A DNA stretch of 64,000 nt, from contig OW203773.1 of NCBI GenBank assembly GCA_934045905.1, forward strand, positions 17,719,246-17,783,245, given 5' to 3'. Positions 1 to 11,115 of the stretch are shown one piece after another. Source of the DNA: Leuctra nigra (lineage: Eukaryota; Arthropoda; Insecta; Plecoptera; Leuctridae). Position 1 is the stretch's first letter. Each line of letters opens with the position of its first letter. Under the pieces are notes generated by a model. The model had not been told where the DNA came from, did not search any database, and saw only the letters and a list, made by a program, of their open reading frames with translations. The translations under genes and the position numbers were made by a program.

Positions 1-1779
1 CAAGATATATCACTTTATAAATTTGAGTTAGCCCTATCTTTAACATGGTAAGTCGAAAAAACACGGTAATTTTCCTAGTAAATATTAGATTTAAACTATT
101 TTCCACAGATAGATTTTTTCCAAAAACTAATATTATGTGTATTAGACATAGAGGTATTTATTAAGATTTTTATATATACATCTAGCCGTACGTTTTTAAA
201 AGTTAGGCGCCAAATTCGAAATAATTTTCCTATACCTCCTGTGTTAAAATTTCTTAATCTTCCGAAGACATCATATTGAAAACTCAATATAATTGGAGAG
301 TTGCAAGTTACAAGACATTTGATGAAACTTTTACATAAAAATATAGTTGAAATGTTGAAAAAATTTATAAAAGTCGTACATTTCAACAAAAAATATTTTC
401 GGAAAATCTACTTGGGCATCCCTCCTTAATTAAAATGCAACAGCCAAAGGAAAAAGAGAAAAGAAGAAAATTAAGAAAAACTTAACTCAAGAACAAAGGG
501 TTGATTTGGCTTCATCCCTTAAAGCTTAAATGTGACTGAAAACAAATATAACGCTCTTTGGCAGTAATTCTATAGGTATATTTTTCATAATAACAGCCGT
601 AAATTCACACCAGAGTATGACACTCTTTTGTAAAATGGAAATGCTAGGACCAGAACCTATAAATTCATATGAATAAAATGTATTTTTTGTTGTTGAAGAC
701 ACTCAAGAATAAGCCAAAGAAAATGAGTAATTTTTTTCACCAAAATTCAATATGTAAAATTTTTGGACTTTGGTAGTATTTGAACCAAAAAACGCCCCAA
801 TTACTAAAGTTTATTTCAGTGATCTTTTACCTGAAAATACTTACAAAAAATGAAGACAAATCAAATAATTATATTCTATCAGTTTTTATTTGCCTGTAGA
901 TATTATGCAAACCAGTGCAGTTGTATATAATTGCAACACATCAGGATGCGTTCTTTATTGAGAATAACCACAACGTCACCTACATTGACTATCCTACATC
1001 CTTACGGATCGGCTTCCGAAACATTGCGAAATATTCCTTACTTTCCTTACAAGTTTTATATCTATGTGGCTATAAGGCAGTTGCATCATCCTGGTTGCCA
1101 TAGTAACATACTTGTTTATTTTGCTGGAGGGTGGGGGGGGGGGGGGGGGCAGGGCATGTTTCAAAAATTAAATCGTATTTTAAACAGGGACTGGAACCGG
1201 AACTGGAACCCATATTAAGGTAGTACCTTCATTACACATATACAAAAAAAAAAAAAATTGAAATTACAACTTCAGAAAACGTTTTCCTACATTTCTACTA
1301 TATTTAAGTATAAATGAATCATAAAATGTCATTTAACTTGCAACCCCTGTCGTATAGCGAGGTTTCAATTTATTGCTTTCCGAGAATGAACAAAACTGTA
1401 ACACAGGAGGTATAGGGAAATCATTTAGTTTTTGGTTGATAACTTTTAAAATAGCACACGTTGGTATTGTTTTCAATTTTTTTCCTAAAAGAATGTCCAA
1501 CTATCTATCTAGAAATCAGTTTTTTGAAAAAACGTTGAACCTCAGTAAAATTAAAAACTCAAAAATAGCATGAAAATCGTCATGATTTTAATGCCCCCCA
1601 TAAGACTACATGTTAAAAATAGGAATTTATAACTACAATATCTCAAAATCTAGACACGAGAAGTTCTTCATATTTCACAATATCGTGTAAATAGTGATTA
1701 TTGATACCTCTGCCAAAAATAGGCTTATTTGGAAGATATGAGATATCAGTTGTGCTACCTTAAGTTTTGAGGTGGAACC

Positions 1780-2035
1780 GGAACCGGAATCCTTATCGAT
1801 TTAAACATTATTTAGATTCCATAACGGTTCCCTAAAAGTTCTTTAAATAATTAATTTCATTTAATTTTTACTTTGCCTTTCCGAACTGAAATTATTAACT
1901 GCCATTTACAGTTTTTCAAATAAATGATCACTGAGTCAAACTACCTAATGTTAGACAATTCGGAGCATGTAACTTCTGAATTTGATGGAACCGATTGGAA
2001 CCCTTTAGGAATCGAAATGGAACTGTTAGCCCAGC
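1780..2035. repeat. Dispersed repeat rich in GGAACC (copy 1)
   Basis: Matches 50760-51045 over most of its length (both start GGAACCGGAA, share TTAAATAATTAATTT and TTTTCAAATAAAT blocks and end near GGAACCGATTGGA). A short GGAACCGG motif recurs through both copies. Confidence 0.75.
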
Positions 2036-2544
2036 AGTTAGCCCAGCAGGGCCTGTTTTGAATTTTTGATACAAAAGAATCGAATTTGAAGCTATTTTAT
2101 CATTCATTTAAAGAATTTAAAATGCGTGATATTATGCATTATTCTGTGGAAAATTAAAACAAATTGTTTTTATAGAATCCCCAATGGCCCACAAGAAATT
2201 TTTTAATTTTTGATAAAAAAAAATACCTCAATTCAATTAGTTTTGCAAAATTTGAGAAAATTTTGAGAATTCAACCTCATAGGTACCTACTGAAGCAAAT
2301 CTTTGCATTTATGCATCTCTTAATCAACATTTGTGTATATCTGGGGGGGGGGGGAGGGTCAGGATCTCTGGCAGGGGGGGGGGTCCGTTCCCCCCTCCCC
2401 CCCCTATTCCTACGCGCCTGGACAAAAGTAGTATCAAACTATCGAGAAAGAAAGTGAATATATTCTTCTTACTTATTTACTGAAATCATATGTCCCCCAG
2501 TGAGATTTTATTTAGCTGTGACGTCATATGAGATTGCCTTATTA

Positions 2545-2635
2545 TTTGCTATGGCGACGGATGAATGCTTATGATGATGATTGGGAGATTATGATGAAGA
2601 ATAACTAATCATGGAAGATAGGAAGGAGGCAGTTG
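2545..2635 (-). repeat. SINE fragment (ATCATCATC family)
   Basis: Reverse-complement piece of the SINE seen complete at 32419-32697: GGCGACGGATGAATG, GATGATGATTGGGAGA and GGAAGGAGGC blocks are in the right order. Confidence 0.65.
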
Positions 2636-2636
2636 C

Positions 2637-3036
2637 ATGAATTTATTAAAAACTATATTTCAAAATAAGAACATATTTGTTGGTATAATAAACTATTTTT
2701 ATACTCAAAAGTGTACATTTTCATTAATAAATATTACATTATATTCAGTGGATATTTTTGCGGACAATGGTTTTTCTCTGGAGTATTTTAATGAACTAAC
2801 TATTTTGATTATTTTATTATCAATAAGTTTTAATGATGTTGACGAGGTTATAATATAATATGACATCATTCGACAGGATGACTGTTTTCCCACCAAAATG
2901 TCCACTGAAAATAATTTTTCATATATTTGAATAAATATCTACATTTTTGAGTGTTAAACTAGTGTGTTTATAAACATGTTGCTTTGGAAAAACTGTATTT
3001 TAACCACACTAAAAAACTTATGCATATTCCCTATTC
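2637..3036. repeat. Dispersed AT-rich repeat, related copy at 50100-50425
   Basis: Both copies share AACATATTTGTTGGT, CCACTGA(A)TTTTT, TATTTTAACCACA and the end TTATGCATATTCCC or TTTTGCATATTCCC. The 50.1-kb copy lies just upstream of the plus-strand Kazal-like gene. Confidence 0.65.
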
Positions 3037-3227
3037 ACACATAATCAAATAAGAATGAACATCATGAATCAAGTTGGCTCAGAAGTTAAGTTTTAACATT
3101 GGTCTCTGGGTGAGATTTTCAAGATCGTCCTTCCAGACTGAGGTTTTCTCGTGAATTCCCTCAGTCAAGAGGCGAATGATGGGAAGGTTACCTACTAATA
3201 GGCCACGACGGCCTCCTTCCCACCGCC

Positions 3228-3670
3228 AGTGGTCGAATTGGAAGTCGGTCCATAGGGGGAGGGTGTATAGTACAAATAAAATAATTGATCCATGATAATT
3301 GGGGGGGGGGGGGGGGGGGACAGCGAGCTTGAATACATGTTTTGCTATGTATTTAAGCTCCTTGGAAGGGCCCCCCAGCACCATGCGGGTCCGGGGCGTA
3401 CAGTCACGTTTTTTTTAAAATTTCATATGAATTTGGTGCACTACGCGTTATTAACGCTATTTTTAGCCTATTTTTATCTTGACAGATGGCGTCTAGAGGT
3501 TAAAATTTAAAAATTCTATGGCAATGGTATTATTTTGATGTAAATAGTGCAGTTTTTAAATCTCTCATAGGGGGATGGTGAAGTGGACAAATTAGCCATG
3601 GGGGGATGGAACTATCTTAATATATTCCTTATTGGGAGATTCGATCCCCCCCCCCCCCCAATTCGACCAC
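3228..3670. mobile_element. hAT-like non-autonomous element inside a SINE
   Basis: Terminal inverted repeats of 13 bp (GTGGTCGAATTGG at the left, its complement at 3658-3670) and a direct repeat TTCCCACCGCC at 3217-3227 and 3671-3681. It contains G19 (3301-3319) and C15 (about 3645-3659) tracts. No coding potential. hAT elements make 8-bp target duplications; the 11-bp match may include SINE bases that matched by chance. Confidence 0.7.
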
Positions 3671-3681
3671 TTCCCACCGCC

Positions 3682-3733
<52 letters not shown>
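3682..3733 (+). repeat. (CAT)n microsatellite
   Basis: About 17 uninterrupted CAT units, an expansion of the ATCATCATC segment normally present in this SINE family. Confidence 0.95.
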
Positions 3734-4066
3734 TCCCAATCATCATCATAATCATTCATCCGTCATTAGAATAGCTGCCGAACAGTGCGACTAAAATTAA
3801 ACTAAAACTAAAACTAAATTCTACCTACGTCAACACTACTGGAAATAGAACTGTTTGCAACAAGGCTTGGTTTGTGCAGTTTACCTGTGGTTATATGCTC
3901 TGATTTCATAGCCAATGGAAACTCAAGTTGCATTGAAAGGAACGGCCATCCGGAATGCATTATTATAAGAAGGAGTTCTTAGACCGATGTAAACAGTGGA
4001 AGAATCAGTTGACTGCATTTTACTCCAGTGTTTGCGAGCAGAAAATATTATCCGTTTCTCTTCAAC

Positions 4067-7000
4067 ATGGTCTGGAAAAGGTAATTATTAATTGTACTAA
4101 GAAAATTCCCTTGTCCCAGGAAACAATTAATAGACCATGCATTTTACACTTACACTTATTATTTACAATTTTTTAGAAAAATACTCTCCAAGGTTTGAAA
4201 ATTGCAAATGAAACATTTTTTTGATCAAGTTCAAAACATCGCGATCAATATTTTAGCATTTATTTAGACCACACCATGAGAGAAGAAATTTAGAAGTTAG
4301 TAACTCTCTATATTAGGTAGTGATATCTTTTTCTAATTTGTTCACGTTTTCATTTATTTTTTATTAATTCTATTTCGTTTATTTATTTCATGCATTTTGA
4401 ATATTTTTTATACAAACTCTTTGAATTTCTATTTTGACTTTCTAATTTTGAGTTTAAAATTATTTTTTTTGTGATTATTTGACTTTTGAATGTTCAGCTT
4501 TTTTTGTTAAATGTTATTTGATTTTTACCTATGTTCTATATTTTAATTTTGCATTCTTTTGTTTTTTATTTCTCTTCCTTTATTTTTTGAGAACCCATCT
4601 GAAATTTAAGAGTTGCCTATTGTTCTGTGCTTGTTCTGAAATATGTTTCAAATATTTTTCATAATCCGTATACTATGCATCTGCGCATTGACCTCCTTAA
4701 ACCATCCGTAAAATCATCTGATTAATTAAAGTAAAAAAATTATAAAATTATGCATTTGGAGAATTATATTATTTAATTAATTATTTATGAATTAAAAGTT
4801 AATAAAATTATAAATAACAAAAAGCCCGGTTTATTTTTAAAATAATAAACGGTTTTTAACTTAATTCAACTTAATGAAAAAAATTATGTTTAAAGTTAAA
4901 AACTTTGTGAAAATGTATGTAACATTGAATTTATTTTATTTTATTAATTAAAACTAAATTTGCATGAACTCAGTTTGGAGCTGTAAAGTTTTGAATTCTA
5001 ATAGTCGAATTAGTAACTAACTACAAATCTTCATGAATGTATCACAATTTGCACAATTGACCTATAAATTTGGACCAGTGAAATCCGCGTTGCGCAAGTA
5101 CTGTTTAAGAATGTATTTGTTTTCCTTTCTAGATGCGAATCTATCTTGACATGCGCTCTGCTGGTCTTGGGTTGTGCCACTCTTGCTCAAAGTGCTAAGA
5201 GTGTGGACAATAATGGAGGTAAGAGTTGATATTATTAAATTTAGGACCTTGAGAGTCGGAATACTAAAAGGTAAACGTAGGAGATAATATTTCCAGAATA
5301 TTGTCATAACTTTAGAACTCATGAATTCATGAAATAAATAAAAAATAATTAGCATAGATAATTTTTGAGTCGCCTTAGAAATATACCTATACACGAACTT
5401 ACAAAGACAAGATTTGTGCCCAAACTCGTCTGAAAAATATGATAAAATAGTGAGATTTAAAGATTTCATGAGTTTGGGCACATATTTTGTATTTATAGGT
5501 CGGTGTTTATATTTCTAAGTTCCGTAAAAAAATTAGCTAAGTTAACTACTTTTCACTTATTTTCGTAGATTGAATGGTACCTACAAGAGCTATGACGATA
5601 TTGAGTAAATATATCTCCAATGTTGCTTAGGCTCATGCAGGTTATGTATTTCTGCCTATTTTCCAAAGAGTTAATGAACTTCATACTCTGTATAAAGTTT
5701 AAGATTATTTATTTCAGAAGTTAGAGGTTGGCATTATTGAGTAATTGAAAAGAAAGTGTTTGATTTTTTTAAATTTTTTAAAATTATATTTGGAGCGAAG
5801 ACAAAACGAAAAAGCAGTTTGAAGAAAAGCACTCGTCCCATTACGTTACAAAAGGCATTTTTAGGAGGGCTTGGTAGTAAGCGTGGCCTTGACGAGTTTT
5901 TTAATCGATTTTTATCAATATCTTTTTCCAGTGTAATTGTTAACAAAATAGGGCTTTAGACGTGAATTCAGAACAGTTCAATGAAAATAATGTCATAGCT
6001 TGGAAGAAGTTATTAGTTTAATTTTGTCCAACAGGTGTTTAGAACCGGAAAATTATTAAATTTTCGGGTACTAAACACCTGTTGTACACAATAAAACTAA
6101 TAGCTTATTCCAAACTATGAAATTATTTTCATTGAACTGTTCTGAATTCACGTCCATAGCCCTATTTTGTTAACAATTACACTGGAAAAAGATATTGATA
6201 AAAATCGATTAAAAAACTCGTCAAGGCCACGCTTACTACCAAGCCCTCTTAAATGCTTCAGTAAGGTAACGGTCACTCTATGGAAACTTTGTGTTATAGT
6301 TGTTTTAACACAAAGTTTCCATAGCTCTTGTGTCTATCCATCAACTCCGACATATAAAAATTATCTGCTATAACACGGTGTAATTTCTTGTTCTTTCAGA
6401 TTGCTCCATTAGTATCAAGGTTGATCTACCGACAGACAGAAAAATGTTTACACCAGTCATATTAATACCACACGGACGGGGAAGAGCACTGGCGCCGGTA
6501 GACAAAGGACCTGACATAATCATACCAAAGAATTCCAAAGTCTACCTTTCTTGCGCTACGAATATGGAACCAAGAAAGGGTCGGGGTGAATTTACAAACG
6601 TCATGGGTGCCAACGAATTAGAGGTGACTTGTACGGGCGGAAAACAACTCACTTCTCAACAAACGGGGCTGCACGTTTTCAATTATTTTTCATGTAAGAA
6701 TGAACCGGAGAGCATAGCTAAGGCGAGATCTGCCGTCACCGAAGATTGCCGAGCATCTGGTGGTGACACCTCAGTGGACATTGGTTTCGAAATACAAGCG
6801 CTCAACGAGCTCTTTCCAACCATGGAGATCTGCTACAACAACGCCGAGAAGAACACACTTTGGTCGAAATTCCATTCGACTCTTGGGGATAATTATGAAG
6901 GTCGGACTCGAGGTCACACAACTTTTCAAGAATTTGACTTCTTCAAAGGATTAACACAGCTTGTATCTGTAGCCTACGACAAGAAGAAACAACCCGAATA

Positions 7001-7565
7001 TTTTCCTAATCAGATGGGCAACTATCTAAATCGTGGTCATTTGACTGCAAATGGTGATTTCGCCTTGTACAGTCATCGAGTGAGTACATTTGCATACATC
7101 AACGTCGCTCCGCAATGGGAATCCATCAATAGCGGCAGTTGGTTGGATATCGAGAAAGATGTTCAAGAGAAATGCAAAGAACATCCTGGTCTGACAATTA
7201 TTACCGGGACTCATGGGAAATTGATTTCCCCTGTTCAAAACGGTTTAATATTTCTCTCGCAAATGAAAGCTGGTAAAAAACAACCCGTTGTCCCTGCTCC
7301 GAAGTACTTCTGGAAGATTGTCCACGACCCGAAGAAACGTAAGGGTGTTGCTATCATTGGAATCAACAATCCGTTTCTTTCCAAGCCTGACAATGATTAC
7401 GAAGTCTGTGATAAACATCTGTCTGTCAAGGATGTTCATTGGATTACACCTTGGAGCGGAGACTATACACATGGTTATTACTACGTATGTGCAGTCAATG
7501 ATGCTAGTCTTCAAAAACATATACCATTCTTCAAAAGAATTGATGTCAGGGGCGGAGTTCTTTAA
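4067..7565 (+). CDS. Secreted dsRNase / DNA-RNA non-specific endonuclease (paralogue A)
   Basis: Three coding exons: 4067-4080, 5133-5218 and 6400-7565, giving 421 residues. The first coding exon is only 14 nt (start MVWK) and ends in a split Arg codon. Exon 2 completes it and encodes a hydrophobic signal peptide (LTCALLVLGCATLAQ). Exon 3 begins with a split Asp codon (DCSISIKV). All phases fit. The Endonuclease_NS signature is NRGH at residues 244-247 (DRGH in Serratia nuclease, where His is the general base), followed by INVAPQW and a downstream NSGSW. These correspond to the metal-binding Asn and neighbouring conserved residues of the family. Known members in insects are secreted gut or haemolymph nucleases that degrade dsRNA and DNA. 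A possible polyadenylation signal ATTAAA lies at 7574-7579. The ATG at 5133 is out of frame with the signal peptide, so it is not the start. A fold-back element sits in intron 2. Family call is firm; the 14-nt first exon is inferred. Confidence 0.87.
5863..6250. mobile_element. Fold-back MITE in dsRNase A intron 2
   Basis: Long imperfect inverted repeat: 5863-6020 is matched in reverse by about 6095-6250 (shared blocks GGGCTTGGTAGTAAGCGTGG, ATCGATTTTTATCAATATC and GTGAATTCAGAACAGTTCA). Centre about 6021-6095 is itself palindromic (CAACAGGTGTTTAGAACC and its complement). Related copies at 28912-29281 and 56085-56626. Confidence 0.9.
6278..6324. repeat. Perfect 19-bp hairpin next to the fold-back MITE
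   Basis: CTATGGAAACTTTGTGTTA at 6278-6296 and its exact complement at 6306-6324, loop of 9 nt, in the same dsRNase A intron. Confidence 0.9.
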
Positions 7566-7899
7566 AATTTTATATTAAATATGTGTTAAAAAAAATCATG
7601 AAATCTCTCCATTTGAGTGATAACTTCACTTTTATTTATCGATTTTGTTTTTATTTCATATTTGAATTACAATAATGGTCTCCCATTTTGAATTATAATT
7701 AATGTTTGCCTTAGTTTCTGTAAAATTATAGTAATTTTATGCACTCCTGTTATCATAATGCAAGTTTACGTAAAACTTACTCTAGTCTTAATTATGACTT
7801 GTCTTTTAGATGAATGCTTTTGCCGAGAAAGAAATTGATAATCTTGGTACTTACTTACTCTATTTTTTTACGTAATTGTAAGATTACAATATATAATTA

Positions 7900-8732
7900 A
7901 CTAGGAAAACGCTCAGTGTAACGCGTTGGTGAGCGAGCACGGGGACGTGCAAATTCTCGAACCGGAAATGCGTACACAAGCACAGAAAACATATACATCC
8001 ATATTGAATTGAAATATGATGACTCAATCAACACAACATAATATTATGCTTTTCATTGAAACTTGAAAATAACATCTAACCATCCTGGTAAATATAACAA
8101 ATCAGATGCAATTCAACTGGCACTGGAAAACATTCATTTTGATACTTCATTACTGACAGATATGAAAAATGTTAATAAGTTCATACGTTCTTAACTGATT
8201 GGGATGAAATTATGTAAAATAATAGACAATGTTGGTCTTAATGATCATGCAAAATATGAGTTTGATCTGAATTATCGAAGACCGTTTTCATTTTTCAGCC
8301 TATCAGGAGATTTTATTAAAATTTTAACCAATGAATGGATTTCAAAAAAATTATGGTCTTCAAACAGAGAAAGCTGGCTTTACATGTGTGCAAAATTTCA
8401 GCTCGATCAAAGAAAAACTCTGACCTGTATACCCAAAATATGAGTTTAATCAGAATTATCGAAGACCGTTTTAATTTTTCAGCCTATCGGGAGATATTTA
8501 TTTAAATTTTAACCAATGAATGGATTTAAAAAAAATTTAGGGCCTGCAATCAAAGAAGGTTGGTTTTACATGTGTGCAAAATTTCAGATCGATAGGTGAA
8601 ACGGTGCGACCTGTGTATCGTCTATTAACAGACAAAAACAAAAACAAAAAAAAATACAAAAAAAATACAAAAAAAAAGTCCGTGCCAAAAGAACCAAAAG
8701 GAGACGCTCGCTTCGCTCGCTCAATAATATGG
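7900..8732 (+). mobile_element. Dispersed element, family 1 (aacgcg end to gagcgagcg end)
   Basis: Starts ACTAGGAAAACGCTCAGTGT and ends GACGCTCGCTTCGCTCGCTC. The same two ends bound related sequences at 41656-41935 (deleted), 44965-45960 (reverse) and 26447-27406 (reverse). Internal block resembling GAAATTTTGCACACATGT (seen reversed at 34.9-35.1 kb) recurs. No protein is encoded. Confidence 0.7.
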
Positions 8733-9154
8733 TATATTTTGGAAATAAATTTGGGATCTTTCGAACAAACAAGTGTGTACCTATATGTATTGCGTTGGTC
8801 TTCATTTTACCAGATCCCATCCCAACTATTCGAAGCTCTTATCTTATAACTAATTTAGATTATAGAGAGTTATGCTTCCATTAAAATATCCTATCGATTC
8901 TTTCGCAAAATTTATAATAATATTTCCATTCAAAATTAGAACACTTATCAATAAATAATCAAAGCCTACTAACAAAAATGTCGAGAAATGATATTCATAC
9001 CATAAATATTTTAAATAATAATTTTAACACTTACATAATTAATTGAAAACGTTGTCCATTTCAAAATGCGCACTACTTAACTCACTATTAAGTAAAACAA
9101 TACAATGTTTGAGAATGTAGGTTTCTGTGGAAAACTTCCATGGAGTCAGGATGA

Positions 9155-9277
9155 TATGAAGGGATGTGCGTTGTGAAAAATATCCGACCGAACCGGGGCT
9201 CGAACCCGGGACCTCTCACTTGCCGGGCGAGAGCTCTACCAACTGAGCTACCCGATCGGACGGACGGACATTTGACA
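9155..9277 (-). repeat. tRNA-like unit, left arm of a perfect inverted repeat
   Basis: The tRNA-like core is 9186-9257 on the minus strand: 7-bp acceptor GATCGGG/TTCGGTC, D arm GCTC..GAGC, T arm CCGGG-TTCGAGC-CCCGG. The anticodon loop reads CCGGCAA (anticodon GGC, C at position 33). GGC-Ala is not a normal eukaryotic nuclear tRNA and the invariant U33 is missing, so this is better read as a tRNA-derived repeat than as a working gene. Confidence 0.75.
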
Positions 9278-9393
9278 AGAGTGCAAAGAGACATGGTGAC
9301 AGTATCGTTACCGATGGTCTGATAGCTTGTAATGTCCAATCATTACCTTCATTCCATTCTCCTAGGAGATCTCTAACCCTCATCAGTGCGTTG

Positions 9394-9516
9394 TGTCAAA
9401 TGTCCGTCCGTCCGATCGGGTAGCTCAGTTGGTAGAGCTCTCGCCCGGCAAGTGAGAGGTCCCGGGTTCGAGCCCCGGTTCGGTCGGATATTTTTCACAA
9501 CGCACATCCCTTCATA
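9394..9516 (+). repeat. tRNA-like unit, right arm of a perfect inverted repeat
   Basis: Exact reverse complement of 9155-9277 over all 123 bp, separated by a 116-bp spacer (9278-9393). Core tRNA-like fold at 9414-9485. Confidence 0.8.
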
Positions 9517-9624
9517 ATACAATGTTTCTTATTCACAGACAAATTTCATAAACAGCTAATGAAATAAAGATGAAAATGAAAAGCTAATGAAAAGCTAACC
9601 GCAGTAACACTCTGAATCTTCACT

Positions 9625-9815
9625 CCGTAGGTCGAGGGTTCGCTTCTCGTGGCCATTGTCTCTGTTTCTTGGCTTCCTTCGGCTTAGAGCCAAATACTGA
9701 GAAGGTTGGTTTCTTCCCACAGTCCATACCCACCTATTCTTCATCATCTCCCAATCATCATCGTAATCATTCATCCGTCGCCATTAGCAGTTGCAGAGCA
9801 GTGCGCCGTTAACAC
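9625..9815 (+). repeat. Divergent SINE copy
   Basis: Begins with a B-box-like GAGGGTTCGCTTC and continues with TCATCTCCCAATCATCATCG, TTCATCCGTCGCCATTAGC and CAGTGCGCCGTTAA, in the same order as the complete SINE copies. Confidence 0.7.
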
Positions 9816-10509
9816 TATGAAGTGAACAATCTTGGAAAATAGAGACTGGGTGTGAAATCAATAATCGTACTTTTATATTTTGTGATTAGAACCGGCAAAT
9901 GGTAAAAATTTAAAAAAAAGTGTGAAAATTTAATTCATAATTATGATATTACCTACTTACATTAAACCATGGAAATATTATACAGTATCAACCGTAGTGA
10001 AAGGACGAAATTATATTAGTTAAGTGTTTAGAACACAAGAAGAACAAGATATAAGATTAATAATAAATGAAAATAGGCAGCAAAACAAGTTCTTCTGCTT
10101 TGTGGCAGAAGAACACAAATGGGATGGCGCCATTAGCCAAGAGTCCTACATAAAAGATATGTTCTTCATTTTATCATTTCAATGTATAATAATAGCTTTT
10201 AGTTGAACCAAACATTTTCTTGTCCTTTGGTATTCTGTGTTTTTTGCAATTTGTATGTGCTGAACAAATAGGTAATAAATGAAATAAACTGTGAAATTAT
10301 TTAAAAGTTGCAAGGAAAGATTGTATTCCCAAATGATTCTGAAGCCGATCTTAAGGATGTAGGGAGTCAATGTGTGAAGTCGTGGTTATAATAAAGGCAG
10401 GACGCATCCCGATGATGTTGAAATTATATGTAGGCTACTGAATTAACATGCATACTTACCTACAGCTACAGATAAAAAAAACAAGATAAATATTTGTTGA
10501 TAAGGCTTC

Positions 10510-10960
10510 ATTTTCAAGAAAATCCCCACCGATGGCTGCCACCTTAGCGCGGTGGTGGGGTTTGTGTTGGCCAACGATCCATTGCAGCTACGCCGGCGAG
10601 CATATGCTCATGTGTAAGGGCTACCCATGCTGGACAGATCAGTGGTGAGGTCCAGACAAAGAGCAGCCAGGGTTGGCCTAACCATGTCCTCCCTTGAATT
10701 TGCGGTCCCCTCGGGCCGGCCTCCCCCCTCGAGATGGTGATCCCCCTGAAATCGGGTTCCGCCGGCCCGAATCCTTACACCTCCCGGTCCGTCCCCATTC
10801 CGGCCTGGCCTTCCCACCAGTGCTGGACTCCCCCGGATCGGGCCCCCTCCCAATGTCCTCCACTTAATTCAACAAAGTTTAAAGTAAAATAATTAATGTG
10901 CGCAATATAACCTCGTCGTTGACGCGCCGTTAAACCCTATTAATCTAATCTAATCTAATA
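10510..10960. repeat. GC-rich repeat ending in a TCTAA tail
   Basis: An island far more GC-rich than its surroundings that ends in CGCCGTTAAACCC followed by (TCTAA)n. The tail looks like the 3' end of a non-LTR element or SINE. Open frames in it are Pro/Gly/Arg-rich by composition only. Confidence 0.45.
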
Positions 10961-11044
10961 TTCAATAAAATCAGGTAAAATTTCACTGAAACAAATTTTA
11001 GTCATTTAGAAGGACTATTATGTTAGGGAGATGATAAAGAATTG

Positions 11045-11115
11045 GTCATTATGGGTAATGGGAAGGAGGCGGTCGTTGTTCATAAGGGAACCTTCCGAGC
11101 TTTCGCCTATTTAGG
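11045..11115 (-). repeat. SINE fragment
   Basis: Reverse-complement fragment with GGGAAGGAGGCGG and GGGAACCTTCC blocks of the same SINE. Confidence 0.55.

Larger units (their letters stand above)
3110..3795 (+). repeat. SINE split by a hAT-like insertion
   Basis: Left part 3110-3227 carries CCCTCAGTC, TGGGAAGGTTACC and AGGCCACGAC. The right part 3671-3795 carries the CAT tract, TCCCAATCATCATC and AACAGTGCGAC. Between them lies 3228-3670, flanked by an 11-bp direct repeat. Confidence 0.75.
1..4066. other. Intergenic region upstream of dsRNase A, repeat-rich
   Basis: No convincing gene. Holds long G-tracts (1133-1149, 2343-2355, 3301-3319), dispersed repeats and a split SINE. The stretch 3830-4066 just before the dsRNase start probably contains its 5' UTR and promoter; I cannot place a TATA box or initiator with confidence. 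Confidence 0.6.

Noticed and set aside
1133..1218. Glycine-run coding potential near G-tracts (also at 2343 and 44865)
   Set aside because: Homopolymer translation only.
3583..3774. His-rich ORF that could look like a metal-binding peptide
   Set aside because: The His run is simply a CAT microsatellite inside a SINE.
5133..5190. ATG at 5133 as the start of dsRNase A
   Set aside because: It is out of frame with the signal peptide; the phase fits only if the A of this ATG completes an Arg codon from the 14-nt exon.
5062..5481. 139-residue minus-strand ORF
   Set aside because: Runs antisense across the signal-peptide exon and intron of dsRNase A; no recognisable motif.
9186..9257. Functional tRNA-Ala (GGC) gene on the minus strand
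   Set aside because: The cloverleaf is good, but anticodon GGC for Ala is not normally used in eukaryotes, position 33 is C, and the unit is part of a longer repeated block.
10608..10863. Gly/Arg/Pro-rich minus-strand ORFs
   Set aside because: Explained by local GC-rich repeat composition; two frames are open at once.
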